NCBI RefSeq assembly: GCF_009793335.1
Contig: NZ_WING01000002.1
Coordinates: 248,001 to 312,000, forward strand
Reading direction: 5' to 3'
Length of the DNA stretch: 64,000 nucleotides
Source: Actinomadura sp. J1-007
Lineage (GTDB): Bacteria > Actinomycetota > Actinomycetes > Streptosporangiales > Streptosporangiaceae
Below the pieces are notes generated by a model that saw only the letters and a list, made by a program, of their open reading frames with translations, was not told the DNA's origin and did not search any database. Made by a program: the position numbers and the translations under genes. Positions 10,454 through 18,887 of this stretch are shown piece by piece (within the stretch, counting starts at the first letter, position 1; every line of letters starts with the position of its first letter).

Positions 10454-11830
10454 ATGTCCCTGACCTTCGACGGTCATGTAGCCGCAGCCGCCCGGACCGT
10501 CCTGGACGGCCTGTACGACGACATCCTCCGGCGCGACCCGGGCGAGGCGGTGTTCCACCAGGCCGTCCGCGAGGTGCTGGAGACCCTCGCCCCGGTGGTC
10601 GCCGCCCGGCCCGAACTGGTCGAGGCGTCCGTCCTCCAGCGGCTCGTCGAGCCCGAACGGCAGATCATCTTCCGCGTCCCCTGGACCGACGACGGCGGCC
10701 GCGTCCACGTCAACCGCGGGTTCCGGGTCGAGTTCAGCGGCGTCCTCGGCCCGTACAAGGGCGGCCTGCGCTTCCACCCGTCGGTGAACCTCGGCATCGT
10801 CAAGTTCCTCGGCTTCGAGCAGATCTTCAAGAACGCCCTGACCGGGCTCAGCATCGGCGGCGGCAAGGGCGGCAGCGACTTCGACCCGCACGGCCGCTCC
10901 GACGCCGAGGTGATGCGGTTCTGCCAGTCGTTCATGACCGAGCTGCACCGCCACCTCGGCGAGCACACCGACGTCCCGGCGGGCGACATCGGCGTCGGCG
11001 GCCGGGAGATCGGGTTCCTGTTCGGCCAGTACCGGCGGCTCACCAACCGCTGGGAGTCGGGCGTCATCACCGGCAAGGGCCTGTCCTGGGGCGGCTCGGC
11101 CGGGCGCACCGAGGCGACCGGCTACGGCAACGTGCTGTTCGTCGCCGAGATGCTCAAGTGCCGCGGCCAGGACCTCGACGGCCGCCAGGTCGTCGTCTCC
11201 GGCTCCGGCAACGTCGCGATCTACACGATCGAGAAGGCCCAACAGCTCGGCGCCGAGGTCCTCACCGTCTCCGACTCCGGCGGCTACGTGGTGGACGACA
11301 AGGGCATCGACCTCGACCTGCTCAAGGAGGTCAAGGAGATCGAGCGGGGCCGCGTCAGCGACTACGCCGAGCGGCGCGGGTCCTCGGCCCGCTACATCGA
11401 GGGCGGCAGCGTGTGGGACGTCCCCGCCGACATCGCCCTGCCGTCCGCCACCCAGAACGAGCTGGACGGCACGGCCGCCGCGACCCTGATCCGCAACGGC
11501 GTGACCGCCGTCTCCGAGGGCGCGAACATGCCCGCGACGCTGGAGGCCGTGCACGCCTTCCGCGAGGCGGGCGTCGCGTTCGGCCCCGGCAAGGCCGCCA
11601 ACGCGGGGGGCGTCGCGACGAGCGGCCTGGAGATGCGGCAGAACGCGGCCCGCGAGTCGTGGCCGTTCGACCGCGTCGAGGAGGAGCTGTCCCACATCAT
11701 GCGGGCGATCCACGACAACGTCTACGAGACCGCCGACCGCTACGGCGTCCCCGGCGACTACGTCGCGGGCGCCAACATCGCGGGCCTCGAACGCGTCGCC
11801 GACGCCGTCCTCGCCCAGGGCATCATCTGA
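10454..11830 (+). CDS. gdhA: NADP-specific glutamate dehydrogenase
   Basis: 458 aa, the usual length of the hexameric NADP-dependent enzyme (EC 1.4.1.4), which makes glutamate from 2-oxoglutarate and ammonium. The substrate-binding segment is VLGPYKGGLRFHPSVN, and the catalytic-lysine region is SIGGGKGGSDFDP. PAGDIGVGGREIGFLFGQY and the dinucleotide-binding VVVSGSGNVAIYTIEKA are both intact. The end, VAGANIAGLERVADAVLAQG, matches the family. The start ATG follows GAGAGGAA. It is a single transcription unit followed at once by a stem-loop terminator. Its role is ammonium assimilation in the cytoplasm. Confidence 0.96.
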   Translation: MSLTFDGHVAAAARTVLDGLYDDILRRDPGEAVFHQAVREVLETLAPVVAARPELVEASVLQRLVEPERQIIFRVPWTDDGGRVHVNRGFRVEFSGVLGPYKGGLRFHPSVNLGIVKFLGFEQIFKNALTGLSIGGGKGGSDFDPHGRSDAEVMRFCQSFMTELHRHLGEHTDVPAGDIGVGGREIGFLFGQYRRLTNRWESGVITGKGLSWGGSAGRTEATGYGNVLFVAEMLKCRGQDLDGRQVVVSGSGNVAIYTIEKAQQLGAEVLTVSDSGGYVVDDKGIDLDLLKEVKEIERGRVSDYAERRGSSARYIEGGSVWDVPADIALPSATQNELDGTAAATLIRNGVTAVSEGANMPATLEAVHAFREAGVAFGPGKAANAGGVATSGLEMRQNAARESWPFDRVEEELSHIMRAIHDNVYETADRYGVPGDYVAGANIAGLERVADAVLAQGII

Positions 11831-11835
11831 CCGCT

Positions 11836-11863
11836 CGCGGGCGGGCGGCCCCGTCCGCCCGCG
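11836..11863 (+). terminator. stem-loop after gdhA
   Basis: CGCGGGCGG at 11836-11844 pairs with CCGCCCGCG at 11855-11863 around a 10-nt loop, six bases after the gdhA stop. There is no T-tract, as is common for terminators in GC-rich actinomycetes. Confidence 0.6.
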
Positions 11864-11912
11864 AAGCCCGTCGCGGGCTGACCGGACGCCGTCAAGTCCG
11901 GATAATGCGGAT

Positions 11913-13124
11913 GTGACCCGAGAGCCCGAGCGTCCCCCCGGCGCGGATCTGCGGTCCCGCCTGGTCGCGGAGCTGACCGGCGCGTCCGTCCCGGCCGCGC
12001 TGCTCACCGCCAAGGCGCACGTCCTGCTGACCTTGCTCCGCGACGCCGTCGAGACCCGCGTGTACCTCGCGGAGGTCTTCACCTACGAGGTGGGCGCCGA
12101 CCACCGCCGGGCACTGGTCCTCGTCCGCGTCGTGGACCGCGCCCTCACGGTGGCCCGAACACGCGCGACCCGGCGCGCCGCCTCACTCGCTGGATACAGC
12201 GACGTCGCACGCGCCTTGGGGCTGACGCCGGTCCTGCGGCAGATCGCCGAACTCGACGCCGGCCTGGAGGCCGACCTGCTGCGCGTACGCCACGAAGCGC
12301 GGATCACCGCCGACTTCCTGGCCCCGCCACCGACCGCCGCGGAAACCCCTGCCCAGCCGAACGTGTCGGCTCCGCAACCAGCGCCCGCTCCGGACCCTGC
12401 CGACTTCCCGCCCGCCGACGCGACCGCCCCGGCTGTCGCCAAAGCGCGCGAGACGGTGCGCAAAGCCGAGGACGCGTTCCGGCAGGTCGATTTCTCCATG
12501 GCGGCAGCGCTGCGCGTCGAACGCGAAGCCCGCAAGGCGCTTGAGGACACCATCACGGGCCTACTGGCCGACGGCGGCGACCTGGACCGGACCCTGGACG
12601 GCCAGGACGAGCGCATCACCGCCGCCACCACCCGCCTGGACGACCTCCGGGACGAGGCGGACGACCTGGCCCGCAGGCTCGCCGCCGCGCTCGCCTCGCA
12701 CCGGACGGCCGCCGCGCTCGTCCAGCCGTGCGCCGAGCACGGCCACGTCGTCCAGGGCCGGGCGCTGGACGAGGCGTTGTCCTCGACGCTGCTCCTCCTC
12801 CCGGACGCCTTGCGCTCGTCCCGGCAGCGGGTCCAGCTCACCGAGGTCTTCGCGCGGTCGCTGATGCTCGCCGCGTCCATCGACCAGGACGCAGAACTCC
12901 AGGCCGCCGCGCCGCCCCCCGACCTCCCGGGGAGCCTGAACGCGTGGGCCGACTCGTTGCCGTCCTGCCAGGGCCGCTGGGCCCGTTCCGCCGGCGCCGC
13001 ACTCGCCGGGCCCCTCGCGCGCGTCTCGTCCCTCTGCCTGGCCGCCGAAGCGGGGGAGAGCACGCTCGCCGACACCCTCCGCGCCCGCGCCCTCAGCGAC
13101 AGCCCGGCCGACCGGACGGCCTGA
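11913..13124 (+). CDS. hypothetical protein with coiled-coil segment
   Basis: 403 aa of no family I recognise. The start is GTG at 11913. The N-terminal 130 residues are helical and rich in Leu, Ala and Arg. A Pro/Ala-rich linker (about residues 135-175) leads to a long charged helical region (about 175-270; KARETVRKAEDAF, ERITAATTRLDDLRDEADD) that reads like a coiled coil. The C-terminal part is again helical (VQPCAEHGHVVQGRALDEAL). No signal peptide or membrane segment is present, so it is probably cytoplasmic. It converges on the TetR gene with directly abutting stop codons. Base usage matches the neighbours. Confidence 0.7.
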   Translation: MTREPERPPGADLRSRLVAELTGASVPAALLTAKAHVLLTLLRDAVETRVYLAEVFTYEVGADHRRALVLVRVVDRALTVARTRATRRAASLAGYSDVARALGLTPVLRQIAELDAGLEADLLRVRHEARITADFLAPPPTAAETPAQPNVSAPQPAPAPDPADFPPADATAPAVAKARETVRKAEDAFRQVDFSMAAALRVEREARKALEDTITGLLADGGDLDRTLDGQDERITAATTRLDDLRDEADDLARRLAAALASHRTAAALVQPCAEHGHVVQGRALDEALSSTLLLLPDALRSSRQRVQLTEVFARSLMLAASIDQDAELQAAAPPPDLPGSLNAWADSLPSCQGRWARSAGAALAGPLARVSSLCLAAEAGESTLADTLRARALSDSPADRTA

Positions 13125-13772
13125 CTACCGGCCCGGCTCGGACGCGGTGCAGAGTTGGGCGGTCAGGGTGGCGCGGGCCCACCGCTCCCATGCGTCCGGC
13201 GACCAGCCGCGGTCGCTGACGAAGACCAGGTACAGCTCGGGGCTGAGCAGGCCGTACAGCAGGTCCGCGGCCATCGCGACGGAGACGCCGGGGCGCGCGT
13301 CGGGCTTGGCGGCCAGCGCTTCGGCCGCGGCGCGCTGCACGGTGTGACGCGGATCGGGGCCGTCGGGCCACTGGGCGGCGATCTCCGGGTCGGTGGCCGC
13401 GGCGGCCGCGATCAGCGGCATGATCGGCGCGACCCGCTCCAGGATGCCGCGGGTGCCGCGAACGTGCGAGCGCACCTGCTCGGCGGCGGTGGGCGCGGCG
13501 CACGCGGCGCGGAACCACGCGCGGTCCATGGTGGCGACCGGCTCGGCGTCGCCGGCGATGGACGTGTCGACGACGTCCTTGAACAGCGTGCGCTTGTTGC
13601 GGAAGACGAAGTAGAGCGTCTGCACCGCCACTCCGGCCCGGTCGGCGACGTCCTGCATGCTCGTCGCCCCGTACCCCTGCGCGACGAACAGCTCCCGCGC
13701 CGCCTCGACGATCTTCTCGCGGGTGCGCCGCGAGCGCTCGGCCCGCCTGTCCGGTCGCTTGGCCTTGTCCAT
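13125..13772 (-). CDS. TetR-family transcriptional regulator
   Basis: 215 aa. The N-terminal DNA-binding domain is typical: RTREKIVEAARELFVAQGYGA, then SMQDVADRAGVAVQTLYFVFRNKRTLF. A helical ligand-binding domain ends in CTASEPGR. It is transcribed divergently from the SAM methyltransferase at 13833, and the 60-bp gap holds a perfect 19-bp palindrome plus an extra half-site (see 13787..13818). It therefore most likely represses itself and the methyltransferase. The ligand is unknown. Its stop codon abuts that of the convergent gene ending at 13124. Confidence 0.92.
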   Translation of the reverse strand: MDKAKRPDRRAERSRRTREKIVEAARELFVAQGYGATSMQDVADRAGVAVQTLYFVFRNKRTLFKDVVDTSIAGDAEPVATMDRAWFRAACAAPTAAEQVRSHVRGTRGILERVAPIMPLIAAAAATDPEIAAQWPDGPDPRHTVQRAAAEALAAKPDARPGVSVAMAADLLYGLLSPELYLVFVSDRGWSPDAWERWARATLTAQLCTASEPGR

Positions 13773-13786
13773 GCCCCGAGTCTATG

Positions 13787-13818
13787 TCTAGAGTCCGTCA
13801 CTAGAGTTCAACTCTAGT
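13787..13818. promoter_or_regulatory. putative TetR operator
   Basis: ACTAGAGTTCAACTCTAGT at 13800-13818 is a perfect palindrome with a single central base, and a second half-site TCTAGAGT lies at 13787-13794. It sits between the divergent TetR and methyltransferase genes, 14 nt before the methyltransferase ATG, in an otherwise GC-rich region. Size and position are those expected of a TetR-family operator. Confidence 0.8.
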
Positions 13819-13832
13819 TTCTGGAGGAAGCG

Positions 13833-14477
13833 ATGGACCAGGCCGACGCCGTGCGGCTACCGGACGCGGAGCGGGCCCGCGCGGAACGCGACCAAGAGGA
13901 GGCCGTCCGCCGCGAGCTGGAGGACTACTACCGCGCCGGCAGGCCGCCCTGGGACACCGGCGTGACGCCGCCCGAGCTGGTCGCCCTGGTGGAGGGACGC
14001 GGCGCGCCGCCGCCCGGCCGCGCTCTCGAACTCGGCTGCGGCACCGGAACCAACGCCGCGTACCTGGCTCGGCGCGGCTGGGAGGTCGTGGCGGTCGACC
14101 TGGTCGAGCGCGCCGTCCGGCAGGCCCGGGAGAAGGTCGGAGCGGCGGCGCGGGTGCTGTGCGGGGACGCCACCCGTCTCGACGAGCTGGACGTACCCGG
14201 ACCGTACGACCTGTTCTTCGACTTGAGCTGCTACTGCGGGATACCGCCGCACCGCCGCGACGGCTACGCCTCCGGGCTCACCCGCCGCGCCGCTCCTGGC
14301 GCGCGGTTGCTGATGTTCGGGTACGGGCCCGAGGCGTTCGACGACCCGGTCTCGGGCGTCACCGCCGAGGAGTTGCGCGCCAGGTTCGCCGGTTGGGACC
14401 TGGTCGACACCACGCCCGGCACGAACCCGTTCCCCACGTTCTGGTTCACCCTGCGCCGCAACGCTGCGGCGGCCTGA
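13833..14477 (+). CDS. class I SAM-dependent methyltransferase
   Basis: 214 aa with the SAM-binding motif I ALELGCGTGTNAAYLA (about residues 67-82) and the acidic end of strand 2, VVAVDLVERAV. The front end YYRAGRPPWDTGVTPPELV resembles thiopurine-methyltransferase-like and tellurite-resistance-like methyltransferases, in which WD..... binds the substrate side. The start ATG follows GGAGGAAGCG. It is divergent from a TetR gene with a clear operator, so it is probably induced by a small molecule that it then methylates. That link is inference; no substrate can be named. Confidence 0.85.
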   Translation: MDQADAVRLPDAERARAERDQEEAVRRELEDYYRAGRPPWDTGVTPPELVALVEGRGAPPPGRALELGCGTGTNAAYLARRGWEVVAVDLVERAVRQAREKVGAAARVLCGDATRLDELDVPGPYDLFFDLSCYCGIPPHRRDGYASGLTRRAAPGARLLMFGYGPEAFDDPVSGVTAEELRARFAGWDLVDTTPGTNPFPTFWFTLRRNAAAA

Positions 14478-14567
14478 GCCCGACCGGCGTTCTCGCGGAC
14501 CCGCGGACCGCCGGATGCGGCGGGCAAGGCCGTCCCGCGGACCCGGGCCTGCGGGCGTCGCCGCACC

Positions 14568-14596
14568 CGCCTCCGCTCCCATCGGGAGCGGAGGCG
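14568..14596. terminator. bidirectional stem-loop terminator
   Basis: A perfect 13-bp stem (CGCCTCCGCTCCC / GGGAGCGGAGGCG) with a 3-nt ATC loop lies between the convergent methyltransferase and tautomerase genes, only 10 bases from the tautomerase stop. It can serve both strands. Confidence 0.85.
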
Positions 14597-14606
14597 CGTC
14601 CGTGCT

Positions 14607-15041
14607 CTAGCCGCTGGTCACGAAGGCGGCGATGTCCTCGATCCGCACGATCTCGCCGCGTGCGCCCCAGTTGCCCTCGGGGATCTCGTTGATGTGCACC
14701 CACGCGGCGGCGGCGTGGGCGAAGCGCTCCGGGTCCTCGTCGGCGTCCGCGAGCACCCGCGTGACGCGCCGCACGATGTCGCGGCGCTTGTCGTCGTTCA
14801 TCGAACCGGCCGGGACCCCGACGCGCACCACGTACCTCGGCTTCTCCCCGGCGGGCAGCTGGCGGCCGCCCACGAACCAGGCGTCGATCTCGTTCACCAC
14901 CAGCCACGAGATGGCCCTGGCCGCCTCGGTGTCCGGGGCGCCCTCGGCGACCATCACCTCCGACACCAGCCGCCCCCCGATCCTCTCCCGGCGGTCCTGG
15001 TCGAGCGAGCCCTTGGGAACGAACAGCTCCACGAACGGCAT
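14607..15041 (-). CDS. tautomerase-family protein
   Basis: 144 aa, beginning MPFVELFVPKGSLDQDRRERI: after Met removal Pro is residue 1, the catalytic base of the 4-oxalocrotonate tautomerase superfamily. The length suits a fused, two-domain (cis-CaaD/MSAD-like) member; the second half (YVVRVGVPAGSMNDDKRRDI) repeats the strand-helix pattern. It is divergent from an HxlR regulator. An 11-bp inverted repeat lies between them, so tautomerase expression is probably under that regulator. Acting on an aromatic or dicarbonyl compound is plausible for this pairing, but the substrate is unknown. Confidence 0.85.
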   Translation of the reverse strand: MPFVELFVPKGSLDQDRRERIGGRLVSEVMVAEGAPDTEAARAISWLVVNEIDAWFVGGRQLPAGEKPRYVVRVGVPAGSMNDDKRRDIVRRVTRVLADADEDPERFAHAAAAWVHINEIPEGNWGARGEIVRIEDIAAFVTSG

Positions 15042-15053
15042 CAGTCAGTCCTC

Positions 15054-15102
15054 TCATTGAACTCTCTGGGTGGGCCCACCGTACCCACAGTGAGTTCAAT
15101 GA
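15054..15102. promoter_or_regulatory. long inverted repeat, putative HxlR operator
   Basis: TCATTGAACTC (15054-15064) and GAGTTCAATGA (15092-15102) are perfect reverse complements separated by 27 bp, placed between the divergent tautomerase and HxlR starts. The spacer contains a further small palindrome, GTGGGCCCAC. The low-GC arms in this genome point to a real binding site, probably for the adjacent HxlR dimer(s). Confidence 0.75.
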
Positions 15103-15124
15103 ATCAACCCTCTACACTGGAGCC

Positions 15125-15634
15125 ATGCAACGGACCAGCTTCGCGGAGATGCACTGCTCGATCGGGCAGTCCCTGGAACGCGTCGGAGAGTGGTGGACGC
15201 CGCTGATCGTGCGGGACCTCCACCTCGGCCTGCGCCGGTTCGACGACCTCGCGGAGAACCTCGGCATCTCCCGCAACCTGCTGACCCGCCGCCTGGAGGC
15301 GCTGGTCGCCGACGGCATCGTGGAGCGCCGGGCGTACCAGGAGCGCCCCCTGCGGCACGAGTACCACCTCACCCAGGCCGGCCGCGAACTCGTACCGGTC
15401 CTCATGGCGTTGATGGCCTGGGGCGACAAATGGTCGACACCGGAGGGCGGCCCGCCCGTGCGCCTCGTTCACCAGGAATGCGGTACGGAATTCACGCCGC
15501 GGGTCTGCTGCTCGGAATGCGGGAAACCGGTGTCCGACGCCAATGTGACCGCGCTCCCCGGCCCCGGCGCCGCCTCCGGCCCGGGAACCAGAGTCCTGGC
15601 CCGCCGCAGCGGCCTCGCCCCCGAGAACGCGTAA
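15125..15634 (+). CDS. HxlR-family transcriptional regulator
   Basis: 169 aa winged-helix regulator. HCSIGQSLERVGEWWTPLIVRDL contains the conserved early Cys used by several HxlR proteins to sense electrophiles. FDDLAENLGISRNLLTRRLEALV is the recognition helix region, followed by the wing YQERPLRHEYHLTQAG. The C-terminus is longer than usual, with a Cys-rich tail (ECGTEF, then CCSECGKPV) that looks like a zinc-ribbon-type metal site. It is divergent from the tautomerase gene. The likely role is a redox- or aldehyde/quinone-responsive switch of that gene; this is inference from family behaviour. Confidence 0.9.
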   Translation: MQRTSFAEMHCSIGQSLERVGEWWTPLIVRDLHLGLRRFDDLAENLGISRNLLTRRLEALVADGIVERRAYQERPLRHEYHLTQAGRELVPVLMALMAWGDKWSTPEGGPPVRLVHQECGTEFTPRVCCSECGKPVSDANVTALPGPGAASGPGTRVLARRSGLAPENA

Positions 15635-16000
15635 CCTGCCGGTGCCGCGTCCGTTCGACTGGCCGACCAGGTCGGAACCCCGGGCCGGAACCTCGCTGGA
15701 ACGCCGTGCCGTAGGAGCCCGGCCGCGCCCGCGCCTCCACGCCTTTTCTCGGAAAGGTGCGTAAATAGCCCGAAGTGTCGGCGAACGACACGACTACCGG
15801 GAATGTTCGGGTGTTTGTCCGGTGTCGGGCAAGGGTGCGTCCGATGGCGTCCCCGCATTTTCCATGGTCAAAGTCCGGCGCGCGTTTTGACTCGCGCTTT
15901 ATTGAGTATGTCCGGGTGATCACGCATCATTTACTGGGAGCGGTTCATTGCATTGTTGTGCCGCCGCAGTGATCAGTGGTAAAGCGTGCGAAGGAGAACG
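15635..16000. other. intergenic region upstream of the AHBA cluster monooxygenase
   Basis: No supported gene. From about 15740 onward the DNA is distinctly richer in A and T than its surroundings (for example ggtgcgtaaatagcccgaag, cgctttattgagtatgtccg). It contains GTGATCAC at 15916-15923 and a second TGATCA core at 15970-15975. AAGGAGAACG precedes the ATG at 16001. It probably carries the promoter of the flavin monooxygenase and marks the left edge of the biosynthetic cluster. Confidence 0.5.
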
Positions 16001-17623
16001 ATGGCGCCGCAAGTCGCAGGACGGCGAGTTCCTTCGGACGGCGCTCCGGGCCCCGACGTCCCGGTCCTGATCGTCGGAGCGGGACCGGTGGGCGCGGTAC
16101 TGGCCCTGGAACTCGCCCGGCAGAAGACCCCCAGCGTCGTGCTGGAACGCTCGACGCGACCGCCCCGCTTTCCCAAGATGGACTACGTCAACGGCCGCAG
16201 CATGGAGCTGCTGGACCGGCTCGGGGTCACTTCGGAGATCCGCGCACGCGGGGTGGCCGCGGACCAGCCGGCCGACCACGTGTTCCTTCGGGACGCCGCC
16301 CGGCCCCCGGTGGCCGCATGGCGGCAGCCATCGGTGGCCGACACCGTCCGCAGGTACGCCGCGCACGGTGACGGCGCCACCCCCGCCCACGCCTACCAGC
16401 GGGTGCGCGGTTCCCTGCTGGAAGAGGTGGTCCGCGACGCCGCGCGCGAGAATCCGCTCATCGACCTGTGGGAGGGATGCCGGTTCACCGGCTACACCCT
16501 GCTCCAGGAAGGGGTCGAGGTGAGCGCGGTCGGGCGCGACGGCGGCCGGCAGCGCTTCAGAGCCCGCTGGCTCGTGGGATGCGACGGAGCGGACAGCGGC
16601 GTGCGGCAAGCCGCCGGCATCGGCGTCCAGGACGACGGACCCGGCACGCGGCGCTGCTCGCTGTACTTCGTCAGCGACGACCCGCTGCTGCGCAGGGAGT
16701 GCCCGCCGTTCGTGACCGTCACGGCGACCGGTGTGAACCTGGTCTCGCGCGACGGCGATCGCCTCTGGAGCATGAGCTTCCCGGTCGGTGACGGCGAGGA
16801 GCTCGACGATCCGGTCGCGGAGGCCCGAGCGAGGTTCGGCGCCCCGTTCGCGGTCGAGGAACTGCTGGACGTGAGCCACTGGCGGGTCACGCTCGCCGTA
16901 GCCGACGCCTACCGTGCGGGTCCGGTCTTTCTCGCCGGGGACGCCGCGCACCAGTTCTCCCCCTTGGGCGGGCACGGGGCCAACACGGGATTCGCCGACG
17001 CGGCCGATCTGGGGTGGAAGGTCGCGGCGGTGGCGGCCGGCTGGGCGGGCCCGGGGCTTCTGGACTCCTACGAGGCCGAACGCCGTCCCGTCGCGCTGTT
17101 CAACCGGGAGATGTGCGGCAAGCTCGTGGAGACCTGGAACAGGTTCATCCGGCTCTCGGCCGCCGGCACCTCCGACGAGCAGCTCGCCGGCTTCCTGGAG
17201 CGGGAGATGGTCCAGCTCGACAACCTCGGTGTCCACTTCGGCCACCGCTACTCCGGCTCCCCGGTGGTCTGGCCGGCGGACGGGACCGCGCCGGCGTGGT
17301 CCTGGGACCGGGTGGACGACCGTCCGTGGCCCGGCGGGCGGCTGCCCTCGATCCGCCTGCCCGGTGGCGACCGCCTGTTCGACCGGCTGGGGCCGGGATT
17401 CACCCTGGTCGGGCTCACCGACTCGGCGGCCGGCGACTCACTGGTCGCAGAGGCCGAGCGCCGCCGTATGCCGCTGACGTGCGTCCCGTGCGACATCCCC
17501 GCCGTGCGGGCCGCGTGGGGCTGCGACCTGGTGCTCGTCCGCCCCGATCAGCACGTGGCCTGGCAGGGCGGCACGGCCGAACGCCGGTGGAGCACCATCC
17601 TCGATCGGGTCTGCGGCCGCTGA
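16001..17623 (+). CDS. FAD-dependent aromatic monooxygenase (PheA/TfdB type)
   Basis: 540 aa class A flavin monooxygenase. The FAD/NAD fold VLIVGAGPVGAVLALELAR opens the protein, the mid-region has WLVGCDGADSGVRQ (the DG motif), and the second FAD motif is VFLAGDAAHQFSPLGGHG. A thioredoxin-like C-terminal domain ends VAWQGGTAERRWSTI. Proteins of this build hydroxylate phenolic or polyketide substrates. The ATG at 16001 follows AAGGAG at ideal spacing. It converges on the AHBA operon (17655-22518) and is probably part of the same pathway, as a ring-hydroxylating tailoring enzyme. Confidence 0.88.
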   Translation: MAPQVAGRRVPSDGAPGPDVPVLIVGAGPVGAVLALELARQKTPSVVLERSTRPPRFPKMDYVNGRSMELLDRLGVTSEIRARGVAADQPADHVFLRDAARPPVAAWRQPSVADTVRRYAAHGDGATPAHAYQRVRGSLLEEVVRDAARENPLIDLWEGCRFTGYTLLQEGVEVSAVGRDGGRQRFRARWLVGCDGADSGVRQAAGIGVQDDGPGTRRCSLYFVSDDPLLRRECPPFVTVTATGVNLVSRDGDRLWSMSFPVGDGEELDDPVAEARARFGAPFAVEELLDVSHWRVTLAVADAYRAGPVFLAGDAAHQFSPLGGHGANTGFADAADLGWKVAAVAAGWAGPGLLDSYEAERRPVALFNREMCGKLVETWNRFIRLSAAGTSDEQLAGFLEREMVQLDNLGVHFGHRYSGSPVVWPADGTAPAWSWDRVDDRPWPGGRLPSIRLPGGDRLFDRLGPGFTLVGLTDSAAGDSLVAEAERRRMPLTCVPCDIPAVRAAWGCDLVLVRPDQHVAWQGGTAERRWSTILDRVCGR

Positions 17624-17654
17624 CCGTTCCGCGCGTGCCGTTCACTCGCGCCGT

Positions 17655-18845
17655 TCAACGGAGCACCGCGGCCTCGGCCTCGTACCCGTAGAGCCACTCC
17701 CGCTGCCGCAGTCCTTCCCGCTGGTGTGACGTACGGTCCCGTTCGCGCTGTTCCGCGCCGTCGAAGTAGTGGTGGGTGCGGGACTTCTCCTGGACCATGC
17801 GCTGGACGTCCCCGGTGCGTGCCCGGCGGACCTCCCCGTACCGCCGCAGGGCGCTCGTGATCTGCTCGCGTCCGGGCCCGGCGCCGCGCAGGCAGGCGGT
17901 GAGCGCCGCGGCGTCCTCGATGGCCTGGCTGGCGCCCTGCGCGCCGAACGGCAGCATCGGATGGGCGGCGTCGCCCACCAGCGTGATCCGGCCGCGGTGC
18001 CACCGGCCGATCGGCGCGCGATCGTGCAGCGCCCACCGGGTGACCGCGCCGGCCGCGGCGAAGAACTCCTGGACGTCGCTGTGCCAGCCCTCGTAGGCCG
18101 TCCTCAGGTCGCGGGCCCGGCCGGGCGTCGTCCAGGTCTCCGCGCGCGAGTCCGCGGCGGGTGTGATCGCCGCGAAGCTGATCCACCGGCCGCGGGAGAC
18201 GGGATAGTGCACCAGATGCCTGTCGGGACCCAGCCACAACCGCACCTGCGCCTCGGTGGACGATCCCGGCAGCCGGTCCGCTGGGATGAGCCCCCGGTAG
18301 GCGCTCTTGCCGGAGAAGCGCGGCGTGTCGCTTTCCAGGGCCTCGCGCACGACGGAGCAGATGCCGTCCGCGCCGACCACGACGTCGGCGGTTTCGGCGG
18401 ACCCGTCGGCGAACCGCATCCCGGCCCCGTCGGGGTGGTCGGTGACGCCCACGCAGCGCGTCCCCAGCCGGACCGTCCCCGGCGGCACCAGGCCGCGCAG
18501 GACGGCGTGCAGCTCCGCGCGATGAACGCAGTAGAACGGCGCGCCGTACATCTCCTCGCACATCCGGCCGAGCGGGGTGCTCCTCAGCAGCGCGCCGGTG
18601 GCCCAGTGCCGCGCGACGACCCCGGCGGGCTTCACCGCGATCGCGTCCAGCGGCTCGGCGGCGCCGAGGCGGTGCAGCAGCCGGGTGCTGTTCGGCGAGA
18701 GCTGGACGCCCGCCCCGATCTCCCTGAACTCGGCCGCCTGCTCGTAGACCCGGCACCGGAGCCCCGCCCTGGTCAGTCCGATGGCGAGGGTCAGCCCTGC
18801 GACGCCGCCGCCGACCACGGCGACGTCGATCGTGTTTCGCGGCAT
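17655..18845 (-). CDS. FAD-dependent monooxygenase, salicylate/benzoate hydroxylase type
   Basis: 396 aa, group A flavoprotein. DVAVVGGGVAGLTLAIGL is the FAD-binding start, the DG motif reads VVVGADGICSVVR, and RITLVGDAAHPMLPFGAQG is the GD motif. The size and order are those of salicylate and 3-hydroxybenzoate hydroxylases. It is the last gene of the operon that begins with the 3,4-AHBA synthesis genes. In platensimycin- and cremeomycin-type pathways a flavin hydroxylase acts on 3-amino-4-hydroxybenzoate to give the 2,4-dihydroxy compound, so that reaction is the best guess here. The ATG is preceded by AGGGA. Confidence 0.87.
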   Translation of the reverse strand: MPRNTIDVAVVGGGVAGLTLAIGLTRAGLRCRVYEQAAEFREIGAGVQLSPNSTRLLHRLGAAEPLDAIAVKPAGVVARHWATGALLRSTPLGRMCEEMYGAPFYCVHRAELHAVLRGLVPPGTVRLGTRCVGVTDHPDGAGMRFADGSAETADVVVGADGICSVVREALESDTPRFSGKSAYRGLIPADRLPGSSTEAQVRLWLGPDRHLVHYPVSRGRWISFAAITPAADSRAETWTTPGRARDLRTAYEGWHSDVQEFFAAAGAVTRWALHDRAPIGRWHRGRITLVGDAAHPMLPFGAQGASQAIEDAAALTACLRGAGPGREQITSALRRYGEVRRARTGDVQRMVQEKSRTHHYFDGAEQRERDRTSHQREGLRQREWLYGYEAEAAVLR

Positions 18846-18887
18846 GTCGTTCCCTGAGGGTCGAGGCGGTCCCGGAGGGCCGGACGG

